DNA from: Nocardia arthritidis NBRC 100137 | GTDB lineage: Bacteria; Actinomycetota; Actinomycetes; Mycobacteriales; Mycobacteriaceae | DNA length: 64,000 nt | Assembly (NCBI RefSeq): GCF_001612765.1 | Contig: NZ_BDBB01000024.1 | Coordinates: 62,001 to 126,000, forward strand | Reading direction: 5' to 3' | Shown here: positions 50,523-59,062 of the stretch, one piece after another | Layout of the letters: the number at the start of each line of letters is the position of its first letter | Numbering within the stretch: position 1 is the first letter of the stretch | Notes under the pieces: generated by a model | Database searches by the model: none | Seen by the model: the letters and a program-made list of their open reading frames with translations, nothing else | What the model was told of the DNA's origin: nothing | Position numbers and translations under genes: made by a program

Positions 50523-50553
50523 TGCTAGCTATTGCAAGCAGTCTGCTAGCAGT
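50523..50553. promoter_or_regulatory. Repeat-rich operator upstream of the XRE gene
   Basis: Two TGCTAGC copies begin exactly 21 bases apart (50523 and 50544), two helical turns. The second sits in the perfect palindrome CTGCTAGCAG (50543-50552). Between them is GCTATTGCAAGCA (50528-50540), shared with the hydrolase promoter. The block lies 45-75 bases before the XRE start. Confidence 0.6.
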
Positions 50554-50582
50554 GTTGGGGCAAACGGTCCGCGTGCCGCGGC

Positions 50583-51926
50583 TCAACCGCCGAACATCAA
50601 ATGGGAAATCGTGTAGATCGCCAGTCCGGCAAGCGAACCGACGACGGTTCCGTTGATGCGGATGAATTGCAGATCCCGGCCGACCTGCAATTCGATCTTC
50701 TTGCTCGCCTCTTCGGCATCCCACCTGGCAACCGTGTCGGTGACCAGGGTGCTGATCTCACCGGCATAGTTTTCCACCAAGTAGCGCGCGCCGCGGTCGA
50801 TCCAGCCGTCCACGTTGGCGCGCATGTCCGCGTCGTCGCGCAATCGCTCGCCGAGCTGCTGCACGTTCTCGGCGACCTTGCGCCGCAGGGTGCTGCGCGG
50901 ATCGTCGGCGGACTCCAGGATCAGCCGCTTCGCCGCGCGCCAGGTGGCCGAGGCGAGTCCGGTGATTTCCTCTCTGCCCATGATCTGCGTCTTGATGCGC
51001 TCCGCCTTCTTGATCATGGCGTCGTCGTTCTGCAGGTCCTCGGCGAATTCCTCCAGGAAACGATTCGCGGCGAGGCGAACTTCGTGCTCCGGATCGGAGC
51101 GGATCTTCCAGGTGAACTCGACCAGTTCCCGGTAGATCCGTTCGGAAAGCAGGATGTTGACGAATTTCGGCGCCCATTGCGGCGCGTCCCGCAGCACGAT
51201 CCGATCGATCGTCTCCTGCGAGCCCAGCGCCCATTGGTGCGCGCGCTCGGCGAGCAGATCCAGCAGCGCCTGCTGCCGGTTGTCGGCGAGCAGTTCCGCG
51301 AGCACCCGCCCGATCGGCGGACCCCACAGCGGCTCGGCGATCCGCTTGACGATGGTGTTGTCGATGACCTGCTCCACATCCTCGTCGCGCAGCACGCCGA
51401 CGACCGCGCGCAGGATCGTCGAACTCTCCTGCGCCACGCGAGCGGCATGACCGGGATCGGCCATCCAGCGCCCGACCCGCCAGGAGACCTGTGCCGAGTT
51501 CACCTTCGCCGACACCACCTCCGGCGCCAGGAAGTTCGTGCCGACGAAGCTGCCGAGGCTGGCGCCGAGCTGGTCTTTTTTGCGCCGGATGATCGCCGTG
51601 TGCGGAATCGGCAGGCCGAGTGGATGACGGAACAGGGCGGTCACCGCGAACCAGTCCGCCAGCGCGCCGACCATGCCCGCCTCCGACGCGGCCCGCAGGT
51701 AGCCGACCCAGTCGCCACCCGCCCCCCGCGATTCGGTCCAGCGGCAGAACAGATAGATCGCGGTGGCCAGGGCGAGCAGGCCGGTGGCGAACGCTTTCAT
51801 CCGCCAGAGGTCACGACGCTTGGCCGCCTCGTCGAGTACGGCGGCTAAGCCGAAGGGCGCGGCGGCAGGCCCGGCGGGGGCGTCCGCCACCGCGGTGTTG
51901 CCGGGAGCTTTCTCCATGCCTCCCAT
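50583..51926 (-). CDS. DUF445 family membrane protein, Rv0473-like
   Basis: A 447-residue protein. The N-terminal membrane helix is near residues 43-62 (MKAFATGLLALATAIYLFCR), followed by the conserved SEAGMVGALADWFAVTALFRHPLG and IPHTAIIRRKKDQLG segments that define DUF445. There is a long helical soluble body and a C-terminal membrane helix (INGTVVGSLAGLAIYTISHL). The function is unknown; relatives are envelope-associated. Divergent from the TetR gene. Starts at 51926 or the ATG at 51917. Confidence 0.88.
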   Translation of the reverse strand: MGGMEKAPGNTAVADAPAGPAAAPFGLAAVLDEAAKRRDLWRMKAFATGLLALATAIYLFCRWTESRGAGGDWVGYLRAASEAGMVGALADWFAVTALFRHPLGLPIPHTAIIRRKKDQLGASLGSFVGTNFLAPEVVSAKVNSAQVSWRVGRWMADPGHAARVAQESSTILRAVVGVLRDEDVEQVIDNTIVKRIAEPLWGPPIGRVLAELLADNRQQALLDLLAERAHQWALGSQETIDRIVLRDAPQWAPKFVNILLSERIYRELVEFTWKIRSDPEHEVRLAANRFLEEFAEDLQNDDAMIKKAERIKTQIMGREEITGLASATWRAAKRLILESADDPRSTLRRKVAENVQQLGERLRDDADMRANVDGWIDRGARYLVENYAGEISTLVTDTVARWDAEEASKKIELQVGRDLQFIRINGTVVGSLAGLAIYTISHLMFGG

Positions 51927-52135
51927 TCTGCTGTGCGCGGTGAAGTGGGCGAGCGGGCGAGCGCGATGTGGACACGCCGGACGCGCCCGAAGCTGTGGTT
52001 CCTACCGCATCCGGGCTCAAAAGCGCATATCACGGGTAGCGGGGACCTAAGCTGGTAGCCACCGAGCCCAGACGAACGAGGGAGCCCACGCTGTCCACCG
52101 AAGACCTTGTCGATATCGGCGAGCGACCGTCGGCG

Positions 52136-52819
52136 GTGCGCGGCGGCCGGATGGACGGCCGCAAGCGCCGGTGGCGGCAACACAAGATCGACCGCCGCGA
52201 GGAACTCGTCGACGGAACCCTCGCCGCGGTGCGCGCCCGCGGCAGCAACGCGGGCATGGACGAGATCGCCGCGGAGATCGGCGTCTCCAAGACTGTGCTC
52301 TACCGCTACTTCTCCGACAAGAACGACCTGGTCCACGCGACCATGCAGCGGTTCATCGAGACCACGCTGATGCCGCGGGTGTACGGCGCGATCAGCCTGG
52401 ACGCCGACGAATACCAGCTGGTCCGCTCGGCGCTCGCCGAATACGTCGGGACGGTGGACGAGGACCCGGAGGTCTACCGGTTCATCATGGGCAACGGCTC
52501 GGCCGACCAGTCCTCGCTCGCGGAATTCGAGAAGCTCTTCGCCGAGGTGGTGTGCGCCGTCATCACCGAGCGCGCCGGGGAGCGGGGCGTGGCCACCGAG
52601 GGCGCCGCGCTGGCATCGTACGTGCTGGTCGGCGGCATTCAGCTGGCCACGCACTGGTGGACCACCAACAAGTCGCTGTCCCGCGAGGACGTGATCGACT
52701 ACCTCACCATGCTGGCCTGGAGCGCCATCGAGGGCATGGCCCGCGCCGGCGGCTCGCCCGCGACCTTCAACGCGCAGCAGCACGTGCTGCCCACCCCCGA
52801 AGCGCCCGCGCAGGACTGA
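52136..52819 (+). CDS. TetR family transcriptional regulator
   Basis: A 227-residue TetR. The DNA-binding domain spans about 15-70 (RREELVDGTLAAVRARGSNA, then IAAEIGVSKTVLYRYFSDKN). The ligand-binding domain is helical, with many Trp/Tyr in the last third. GTG at 52136 is listed as start, but a strong GAGGGAG site sits before a CTG at 52091 in the same frame, which would add 15 residues. It diverges from the DUF445 gene, a candidate target, as in the Rv0472c/Rv0473 pair. Confidence 0.88.
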   Translation: MRGGRMDGRKRRWRQHKIDRREELVDGTLAAVRARGSNAGMDEIAAEIGVSKTVLYRYFSDKNDLVHATMQRFIETTLMPRVYGAISLDADEYQLVRSALAEYVGTVDEDPEVYRFIMGNGSADQSSLAEFEKLFAEVVCAVITERAGERGVATEGAALASYVLVGGIQLATHWWTTNKSLSREDVIDYLTMLAWSAIEGMARAGGSPATFNAQQHVLPTPEAPAQD

Positions 52820-53041
52820 CTCGGGCCGTCGGCCCAGGTGCTAGCTGGACCGCTTGCTGAAGTTCACCGGCACTGTCGACTTTGCCGGAACCTTGGCTAG
52901 TCTGAACCCCGAGCGGTGCGCCGAGTGCGCTGCGTCACCGCCGGCGCCGTACACGACGGCGGTCCGCGCGGGACACGACGGCCCGCACGCTGCCGCCTGC
53001 GCGTCCGTCGCTCCGACCGCGGCACCAACGGAGGTACCTCG

Positions 53042-54454
53042 ATGGCGAAGCAAGTACCGACCTCTCGGCTTGCTCGTGGCACCAAGCTGGGTGCGGTGGC
53101 AGCCAGTTCGGTGCTTCGCACCCAGCGCACGCGATTGACCATGCGAGGCAGATCCGAGGCCGTCCGGGCGAAGATGGCCGAGGAATCCATGATCCGCACC
53201 ACCGAGCAGGTGGTCATGGTGCTGGGCACCATGAAGGGCGTCGCGATGAAACTCGGCCAGATGATGTCGGTGCTCGATCTGGACCTGGTTCCCGAAGACC
53301 ACCGGGAGCGGTTTCAGAAACGCCTGGCCGTGCTGCGCAACGCGGCCCCGACGGTGTCCTTCGCGTCCATGCGCCAAGTGATCGAGGACGATTTCGGCAA
53401 GCCGGTGGACGCGGTCTTCGCCGAGTTCGACGCCGAGCCCGTCGCCGCCGCCTCGATCGGCCAGGTGTACCGAGCGCGACTACACGACGGCTGCCAGGTC
53501 GCGGTGAAGGTGCAGTACCCGGGCATCGACGCGGCGGTGCGCGCGGACCTGAAGAATCTGGCCATGTTCCGGCGCGTACTGCAGTCCGCGATGCCGTGGG
53601 TGACGCCCGCGGTCCTGGACGAGCTGCGCCTGAACATGGAGGCCGAACTCGACTACCGGGCCGAGGCGGCCACCCAGTTGCAGATCGCCGAGCTCTACGC
53701 CGAGCACCCGTTCGTCATCGTGCCGCGCTCGCTACCGGAGTTCTCCACCACGCGGGTCCTGGTCACCGAGTACGTCCACGGCAAGGGTTTCGACGAGATC
53801 CGGCAGCTGCCCCAGGTGGAGCGCGACCGGATCGGCGAGATCATCTACCGGTTCTACATGGGATCGCTGTTCACCTTCAACGAGTTCTGCGGCGACCCGC
53901 ATCCGGGCAACGTGCTGCTGGCCGCGGACGGCCGGGTCGGGTTCCTGGATTTCGGGCTGTTCAACCGGATGGATCCCGAGCACGTGCAGTTCGAGCTGGT
54001 CTGTCTGCGCGCCGCCGCCGAAGACCGCGCGGAAGATCTGCGCGAGTTGATGATCCGGCGCGGCGTCATCGATTCACCGGAGGAGATCGGCGCCGAGGAG
54101 TGCCTGGAGTACGTGCTCGCCGCCTCGGAATGGTGTCTGATCGACGAGGAACTGACCATCACCCCGGAGCTGGCCAGTGGCGCCTTCCTGCTCGCGGTCG
54201 ACCCGAGGGCCAGCGAGTTCACCGGCATGAAGCAGCAGAACCTGCCGCCGGAACATCTCTTCTCCCGCCGCGCCGACTTCCTGACCTTCGGCATGCTCGG
54301 CCAGCTCGGCTGCACCGCGAATTGGCATCGCATCGCCCGGGAATGGCTCTACGACGAACCACCGGCCACCGAGCTCGGCCGCGCCCATCACGCCTGGCTC
54401 GACGGCCGCCCGCAGACCGCGCCACAACGGCCGCGCAAGAAGACCACGAAGTAG
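53042..54454 (+). CDS. ABC1/UbiB-family atypical kinase
   Basis: A 470-residue protein. It has the family KxGQ motif in GVAMKLGQMMSVLD, the Ala-rich loop AAASIGQVYRARL, the invariant lysine in VAVKVQYPG, ExD in NMEAELDYRAEA, DPHPGNVLL as the catalytic-loop equivalent and FLDFGLF as the metal motif. ABC1 kinases have ATPase activity tied to isoprenoid-quinone or lipid metabolism. It has no transmembrane tail. GGAGG is seven bases before the ATG. It is followed 37 bases later by the enoyl-reductase-like gene. Confidence 0.92.
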   Translation: MAKQVPTSRLARGTKLGAVAASSVLRTQRTRLTMRGRSEAVRAKMAEESMIRTTEQVVMVLGTMKGVAMKLGQMMSVLDLDLVPEDHRERFQKRLAVLRNAAPTVSFASMRQVIEDDFGKPVDAVFAEFDAEPVAAASIGQVYRARLHDGCQVAVKVQYPGIDAAVRADLKNLAMFRRVLQSAMPWVTPAVLDELRLNMEAELDYRAEAATQLQIAELYAEHPFVIVPRSLPEFSTTRVLVTEYVHGKGFDEIRQLPQVERDRIGEIIYRFYMGSLFTFNEFCGDPHPGNVLLAADGRVGFLDFGLFNRMDPEHVQFELVCLRAAAEDRAEDLRELMIRRGVIDSPEEIGAEECLEYVLAASEWCLIDEELTITPELASGAFLLAVDPRASEFTGMKQQNLPPEHLFSRRADFLTFGMLGQLGCTANWHRIAREWLYDEPPATELGRAHHAWLDGRPQTAPQRPRKKTTK

Positions 54455-54491
54455 CCGCCGACCGGCGACACGACCGCAGAACGGAAGACCC

Positions 54492-55742
54492 ATGGCAGAC
54501 ACTCGGGAATACGACCTGGTCCTCTTCGGCGCGACCGGTTTCGTCGGCAAGCTGACCGCGGAGTACCTCACCGGCGCTGCCCCGGAATCCGCGCGGATCG
54601 CGCTGGCGGGACGGTCGCTGGACAAGCTGACCGCCGTGCGCGACGACCTCGGCCCGAAGGCCGCGAGCTGGGGCCTGGTCGTGGCCGACTCGAAAGACCA
54701 GGCCGCACTGGACGAGTTGGCGGCACGCACCAAGGTCGTGGTCACGACGGTCGGCCCGTACCTGCGCTACGGGTTGCCGCTGGTGGCGGCGTGCGCCAAG
54801 GCGGGCACCCATTACGCCGACCTCACCGGTGAGCCGCTGTTCATCCGCGAAGCCATCGACGCCTATCACGAACAGGCCGTCGCCACGGGCGCGAAAATCG
54901 TCAATTCGTGCGGCTACGACTCGATTCCGTCCGATCTGAGCGTCTACCAGCTCTACCGCCGCACGGTCGAGGACAACACCGGCGAGCTCGTCGACACCAC
55001 GCTGGTCGCTTCGCTCAAGGGCGGCGTCAGCGGTGGCACCATCGATTCCGGCCGGGCCATGATGGAGGCGATCGCCGCCGATCCGGCCAAGGGCTCGGTG
55101 CTGTCGCATCCGTATTCGCTGAGCCCGGACAAGTCGATGGATCCCGATGTCGGCCGCCAGTCCGATCAGGCGCTGTCCCGGGCGAGCGCCGTCGACCCGA
55201 GCCTGGACGGGTGGGTGAGCACGTTCGTCATGGCCGCGCACAACACCAAGATCGTGCGCCGCACCAACGGGCTGCTCGGCTGGGTGTACGGCAAGAACTT
55301 CCGCTACCGCGAAGTGATGAGCGCGGGAAGGTCGCGGGTGGCGCCGCTGGTCGCGGCGGGCATGGCGGGCGGCATCGTGGCGGGCCTGACCGCGGGCGCG
55401 CTGCTGTCGCGGGCCGCCGCGGGCCGCAAGCTGCTGGACCGCGTGCTGCCCAAGCCGGGCACCGGGCCGGACGAGAAGGCGCGCAAGAGTGGCTGGTTCA
55501 CCATGAAGACCTTCGCGCACACCACTTCGGGCGCGAAGTACGTGGCCACCTTCTCCGGCACCGGCGACCCTGGCTACCAGGCCACCGCGGTGCTGCTCGG
55601 CCAGAGCGGTCTGTGCCTGGCCTTCGACACCGACAAGCAACCGGAACTCGCGGGCATCCTCACACCCGCCGCCGCGATGGGCGACGCGCTCACCGAACGG
55701 CTGCGCGCAGCGGGCATGACCATCACCGTGGACCGCGCCTGA
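54492..55742 (+). CDS. Saccharopine dehydrogenase-like / trans-acting enoyl reductase family protein
   Basis: A 416-residue protein. The N-terminal Rossmann domain has YDLVLFGATGFVGKLTAEYL, ALAGRSLDKL and VVVTTVGPYLRYG. It continues HYADLTGEPLFIREA and INSCGYDSIPSDL-type (VNSCGYDSIPSDLSV) segments as in Rv2449c and the PKS-associated enoyl reductase Rv2953. A central hydrophobic stretch (VAAGMAGGIVAGLTAGALL) may be membrane-associated. It is likely NAD(P)H-dependent and lipid-related; the substrate is unknown. In an apparent operon after the ABC1 kinase. Confidence 0.88.
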   Translation: MADTREYDLVLFGATGFVGKLTAEYLTGAAPESARIALAGRSLDKLTAVRDDLGPKAASWGLVVADSKDQAALDELAARTKVVVTTVGPYLRYGLPLVAACAKAGTHYADLTGEPLFIREAIDAYHEQAVATGAKIVNSCGYDSIPSDLSVYQLYRRTVEDNTGELVDTTLVASLKGGVSGGTIDSGRAMMEAIAADPAKGSVLSHPYSLSPDKSMDPDVGRQSDQALSRASAVDPSLDGWVSTFVMAAHNTKIVRRTNGLLGWVYGKNFRYREVMSAGRSRVAPLVAAGMAGGIVAGLTAGALLSRAAAGRKLLDRVLPKPGTGPDEKARKSGWFTMKTFAHTTSGAKYVATFSGTGDPGYQATAVLLGQSGLCLAFDTDKQPELAGILTPAAAMGDALTERLRAAGMTITVDRA

Positions 55743-55755
55743 GAGACGTAGCCCG

Positions 55756-56388
55756 GTGAACCTCGCACGAAAAACGATGAATGCCCCCGCGCTCGCGGCG
55801 GTGTACGAGCGAGCCTGGCGGCCGACGCTGTTCTATCTCGCCAGCGGGCGGACGACCGCGGCGGACCGGCGTGACGCGGTCGCCACCCTGCGCCTCGGCG
55901 GCGCGCAGAAGGTGCTCGACATCGCCTGCGGGCCGGGTAATTTCACCCGGTATCTGAGCGAGGCGCTGTCCGGCGACGGCTACGCGATCGGCTTGGACTA
56001 CTCCGAGCCGATGCTGGCGCGCGCCGTCGCCGACAACGCCGGACCGCGCGTCGGGTATCTGCGCGGCGACGCGCGCACGCTCCCGTTCGCGGACGGCACC
56101 TTCGACGCCGTCTGCTGTTTCGGCGCGCTCTACCTCATTCCCGACCCGCTCGTCGCCGCCCGCGAGATGATACGCGTCCTCGCCCCCGGTGGCCGCATCG
56201 CGATCACCACCAGCCATCGGGCCGCCAACCCCATCGGCGAGGTGAGCCGCATGGTCGGCGGTTTGAGCGGACTGCGGGTATTCGGCACGCGAACTTTCCC
56301 GACCCTCTTCGCCGAACAGGGCTTGGTGGAGATCGACCAGCGGGTCCATCGCCTGCTCCAATACGTCAGCGCGACGAAACCCGCTTAG
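55756..56388 (+). CDS. Class I SAM-dependent methyltransferase
   Basis: A 210-residue methyltransferase. It has VLDIACGPGNFTRYLSEAL (motif I), GLDYSEPMLARA (acidic loop), DARTLPFADGTFDAVCCF (motif II region) and RVLAPGGRIAI (motif III). This is a UbiE/Coq5-like small-molecule pattern. The GTG start at 55756 lies 13 bases after the upstream gene stop, suggesting co-transcription. The substrate is unknown; the neighbours hint at lipid or quinone metabolism. Confidence 0.88.
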   Translation: MNLARKTMNAPALAAVYERAWRPTLFYLASGRTTAADRRDAVATLRLGGAQKVLDIACGPGNFTRYLSEALSGDGYAIGLDYSEPMLARAVADNAGPRVGYLRGDARTLPFADGTFDAVCCFGALYLIPDPLVAAREMIRVLAPGGRIAITTSHRAANPIGEVSRMVGGLSGLRVFGTRTFPTLFAEQGLVEIDQRVHRLLQYVSATKPA

Positions 56389-56427
56389 CCGCCGGAGACA
56401 GCGTGCGCTCGCCCTTTCCGTGGCGGC

Positions 56428-57318
56428 CTACCCGTCGATGAACAGGTCGGCGGCGAGCGCACCGGCACCCGGTACGACCCGATACCGATCCAGGTCGGTG
56501 CTTGCATGCGATGCGAGGACATCCTCGTCCAAGAGAAGCTGACCGGTGTAGGTCGAGGCGGGACTGGTGACGATCAATAGAGCGGCATCGGCGCAGATCA
56601 AGGGCGTGCGGGACGCGGCGACGGCGTCCTCGCCGCCGAGCAGGTTGCGTACCGCGGCGGTGTCGATTTTGGTCCGGGGCCACAAGGAGTTCACGGCGAT
56701 GCCATAGGACCGGAATTCGTGCGCCAAGCCGATAGTGGCGATGCTGACACCGTATTTCGAGACGGTGTAGGCGATGCCGTTGCCGACGTGCGCGGGATTC
56801 ATGTTGAGAGGCGGGGAAAGTGTGAGGATGTGTGGGTTGCGCCCGGCTTGCGCCGAGATACGCAGGTGCGGCAACGCCAGCTTGGACAGCAGGAACGGGG
56901 CGCGCACGTTGACCGACTGCATGTGGTCGTAGCGCTGCATGCCGATCTGCTCGGCGCCGGTGAGATCGACCGATCCGGCGTTGTTGACCAGGATGTCGAT
57001 GCCGCCGAAGCGATCGACGATGCGATCGACCGCCTTCGCCAGCGCCTTGTCATCGCGCACATCGGCCACGAGCGGCAGTACGTCGCCACCCGCTGCCGCC
57101 ACGTCGGCGGCGGCAGTGTGTATCGTGCCGGGCAGCTTCGGATGTGGCTCCTGCGTACGAGCGATCATCGCGACGTTCGCACCCTCCGCCGCGAACCTGA
57201 TCGCGATCGCCCGGCCGATGCCACGACTGGCGCCGGTGACGACAGCGGTCCTGCCTCTGAGCAGATCCCCGGTCGAATCCGCACGAACGGACGCGGGCGT
57301 GGGTAGAGGGTTGTTCAT
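56428..57318 (-). CDS. SDR family oxidoreductase (HSDL2-like)
   Basis: A 296-residue classical SDR. It has AVVTGASRGIGRAIAIRFAA, the NADP-type ARTQEPHPKLPGTIHTAA insertion typical of HSDL2-like SDRs, DILVNNAGSVDLT, the catalytic Ser region LTLSPPLNMNP (Ser then PP), and the YTVSKYG catalytic Tyr/Lys. It ends LFIDG. The substrate is probably a lipid or steroid-like alcohol, by family only. It is convergent with the methyltransferase gene. Confidence 0.9.
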   Translation of the reverse strand: MNNPLPTPASVRADSTGDLLRGRTAVVTGASRGIGRAIAIRFAAEGANVAMIARTQEPHPKLPGTIHTAAADVAAAGGDVLPLVADVRDDKALAKAVDRIVDRFGGIDILVNNAGSVDLTGAEQIGMQRYDHMQSVNVRAPFLLSKLALPHLRISAQAGRNPHILTLSPPLNMNPAHVGNGIAYTVSKYGVSIATIGLAHEFRSYGIAVNSLWPRTKIDTAAVRNLLGGEDAVAASRTPLICADAALLIVTSPASTYTGQLLLDEDVLASHASTDLDRYRVVPGAGALAADLFIDG

Positions 57319-57446
57319 GGCGGATGGTCCTCTGCCGAGAATGCACGATCTTGTGGAGTGAGGCTAGCTGGCATTCGCCGGGCTCGCGCGCGATCGTTGT
57401 GCATCAGGGCGAAGTACGCGACGAACTCGCCTCCACCCACAGCGTG

Positions 57447-57638
57447 TCACGGCACCGGCGGCCCGGAGCCGAGATCGACCATGCGGTGCAGGATCGCGGG
57501 AGCCAGGGCCAATTCGAATTCGGTTCCGCTGCTTTCGAAGACGAACGCGAGGTAGTCGTCGCGCGTTACCGGGGCCAGGCGGACCGAGCATTGCTCCCCC
57601 ACGATCACCCAGCCGCCGACGGTCAACCGATCGGACAT
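57447..57638 (-). CDS. 63-residue protein of unknown function
   Basis: A small protein, MSDRLTVGGWVIVGEQCSVR and onward, with a strong GGGAGG four bases before the ATG. It has predicted beta strands (GGWVIVG, YLAFVFESSG) and a short helix (ILHRMVDLG), and lacks a signal peptide. It lies 61 bases downstream of the GntR gene in the same direction, so it may be co-transcribed. A 5-5-5 inverted repeat (CACTT, CCGAC, AAGTG) lies just before it at 57658-57672. No family was recognised. Confidence 0.6.
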   Translation of the reverse strand: MSDRLTVGGWVIVGEQCSVRLAPVTRDDYLAFVFESSGTEFELALAPAILHRMVDLGSGPPVP

Positions 57639-57699
57639 CGCCCCTCCCGCCCTTCGACACTTCCGACAAGTGGACTATGCCAGTTGCGGCGGCGGGGTG

Positions 57700-58446
57700 T
57701 CAACGGCGGGAATCGGCCGTTGAGCTGGTGAAATACTCGTGCGGCATGATCCACCGGCCGGGTGGGTGGACGGTCTCGCGGTACTCGAGCGGGACGCCCT
57801 GAGCGTCCAGACCGAGGCGGCGCACAACCAGCACCGCTGCCGGATGCCGAAGCGTGAGGTGGCGGCGTTCGTCGTCGGTGGCCAGCCGGGCGCCGACGCT
57901 CTCGCGCACAACGGCGAGAGCGCGTCCGGTGGCGTCTTCCAGATACCGTGCGACTCCGCCGAGCACGGCCTCGGATTCGAGCAGCAGGGCGGCGGTTTCG
58001 GCGAAACCGCCCGGATACCAGCAGGTGGCCAATCGAGCAGATCCGGATATGTCCTCATGCAACGTCTTTCGCACGATCACCGAACTGGGAGCGGGCAGGC
58101 CGAGCGGATCGGTGACCTCCCGCGGTCCTTCCACCACCGCGGCTCGCAGCACGGTCACCGACCGGCTTTCGCGCGAAGACGGTCCATACCGGGGCGCACT
58201 CTCCCGCAGCAACACAGGCTGTTCGGCCACATAGGTGCCCGATCCGCGACGGGACCGGACGATTCCCTGCTGGCGCAGCGTATTCAGCGCCTTGGCGGCG
58301 GTGGGGCGGGCCACCTTCCAGCGTGCGGCGAGCTCCCGCTCCGAGGGCACCTCGGCGCCGGGCGCCAGCTCGCCGCGTTCGATCAGCGCACGGAGATGAC
58401 CCGAGATCTGCAGGTATTTCGGGACTACGTCGTCGTTTTCGGCCAC
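57700..58446 (-). CDS. GntR/HutC family regulator with UTRA domain
   Basis: A 248-residue regulator. The N-terminal winged helix spans 8-75 (YLQISGHLRALIERGELAPG, VPSERELAARWKVARPTAAK, then GSGTYVAEQ). A C-terminal UTRA ligand-binding domain spans about 95-240 (RHPAAVLVVRRLGLDAQGVP, YRETVHPPGRW). Ligands of such proteins are often phosphosugars or small effectors; none can be inferred. It diverges from the ESX-satellite cluster across 180 bases, so it might regulate that cluster. Confidence 0.9.
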   Translation of the reverse strand: MAENDDVVPKYLQISGHLRALIERGELAPGAEVPSERELAARWKVARPTAAKALNTLRQQGIVRSRRGSGTYVAEQPVLLRESAPRYGPSSRESRSVTVLRAAVVEGPREVTDPLGLPAPSSVIVRKTLHEDISGSARLATCWYPGGFAETAALLLESEAVLGGVARYLEDATGRALAVVRESVGARLATDDERRHLTLRHPAAVLVVRRLGLDAQGVPLEYRETVHPPGRWIMPHEYFTSSTADSRR

Positions 58447-58628
58447 CGGTCGCCTTCCCCTGCGGATACCGCCCCTCGGACCGCTGGTCAGTTTAACAAC
58501 GGCGGATCCGAGTACCGGGGGCTCGGCACAAGCGCATACCGACCCGGTCCGCCGTGCTGAACCGAGCGGTAAAGTGCGGGTCCAGTACAGCGCGGTACGA
58601 ACAGGACCGAGCGGAAGGGGGCTTCCAC

Positions 58629-59021
58629 GTGGCGGTACCCGATACCGGACAGGGGACGGCGCGCGAGCTGTACGCGGCGGCCATGGGCGCGGGCGGGGGC
58701 GAGAAGTTCGAGCTGGATACGGCGGTCGCGGAGAATCTGGCCGCCGCGTGCGACCAGCTGGTCGACGATCTACGTCGCGCGATGGCCGGGGAACACCTCG
58801 TCACCGAGGTGACCGGCTTTCCCGACCTGCCCACCGGGCACGGCCTGTCCCGCGGTTTCGCCGCGAAAGGACGGCAGTACCTGGACACCCTGGCGGCGTT
58901 CCAGGAGACGGCGCTGCTGTTCAAGGCGGCGTATCTCGCCGCGGCCAACCGGCTGGCCGACGCGGAGGCGGCGAATCAGGCCGCGCTGCGGCTGATCGCC
59001 GACTACCTGGAGCCCAGTTGA
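58629..59021 (+). CDS. Small helical protein heading an ESX satellite cluster
   Basis: A 130-residue, mostly helical protein starting VAVPDTGQGTARELYAAAMG. The GTG at 58629 is preceded by GGGGG at seven bases; a longer upstream frame lacks such a site. It has the pattern of two helices joined by a loop (TGFPDLPTGHGLSRGF) and a long C-terminal helix (FQETALLFKAAYLAAANRLA), like WXG100/EspC-sized ESX substrates. It has no W-x-G motif. Followed by a WXG100/PPE-like gene and an EspG gene, so it is probably a secretion substrate or partner. Confidence 0.65.
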   Translation: MAVPDTGQGTARELYAAAMGAGGGEKFELDTAVAENLAAACDQLVDDLRRAMAGEHLVTEVTGFPDLPTGHGLSRGFAAKGRQYLDTLAAFQETALLFKAAYLAAANRLADAEAANQAALRLIADYLEPS

Positions 59022-59062
59022 GCACGCACCCGCGCGCCGGGACCGACTGAGGGGGACGACGG

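Noticed and set aside
52820..53041. Small gene between the TetR and ABC1 kinase genes
   Set aside because: Frames here lack a ribosome-binding site and are Pro/Arg-rich. The stretch holds a short GGGCC/GGCCC hairpin and the leader of the ABC1 gene only.
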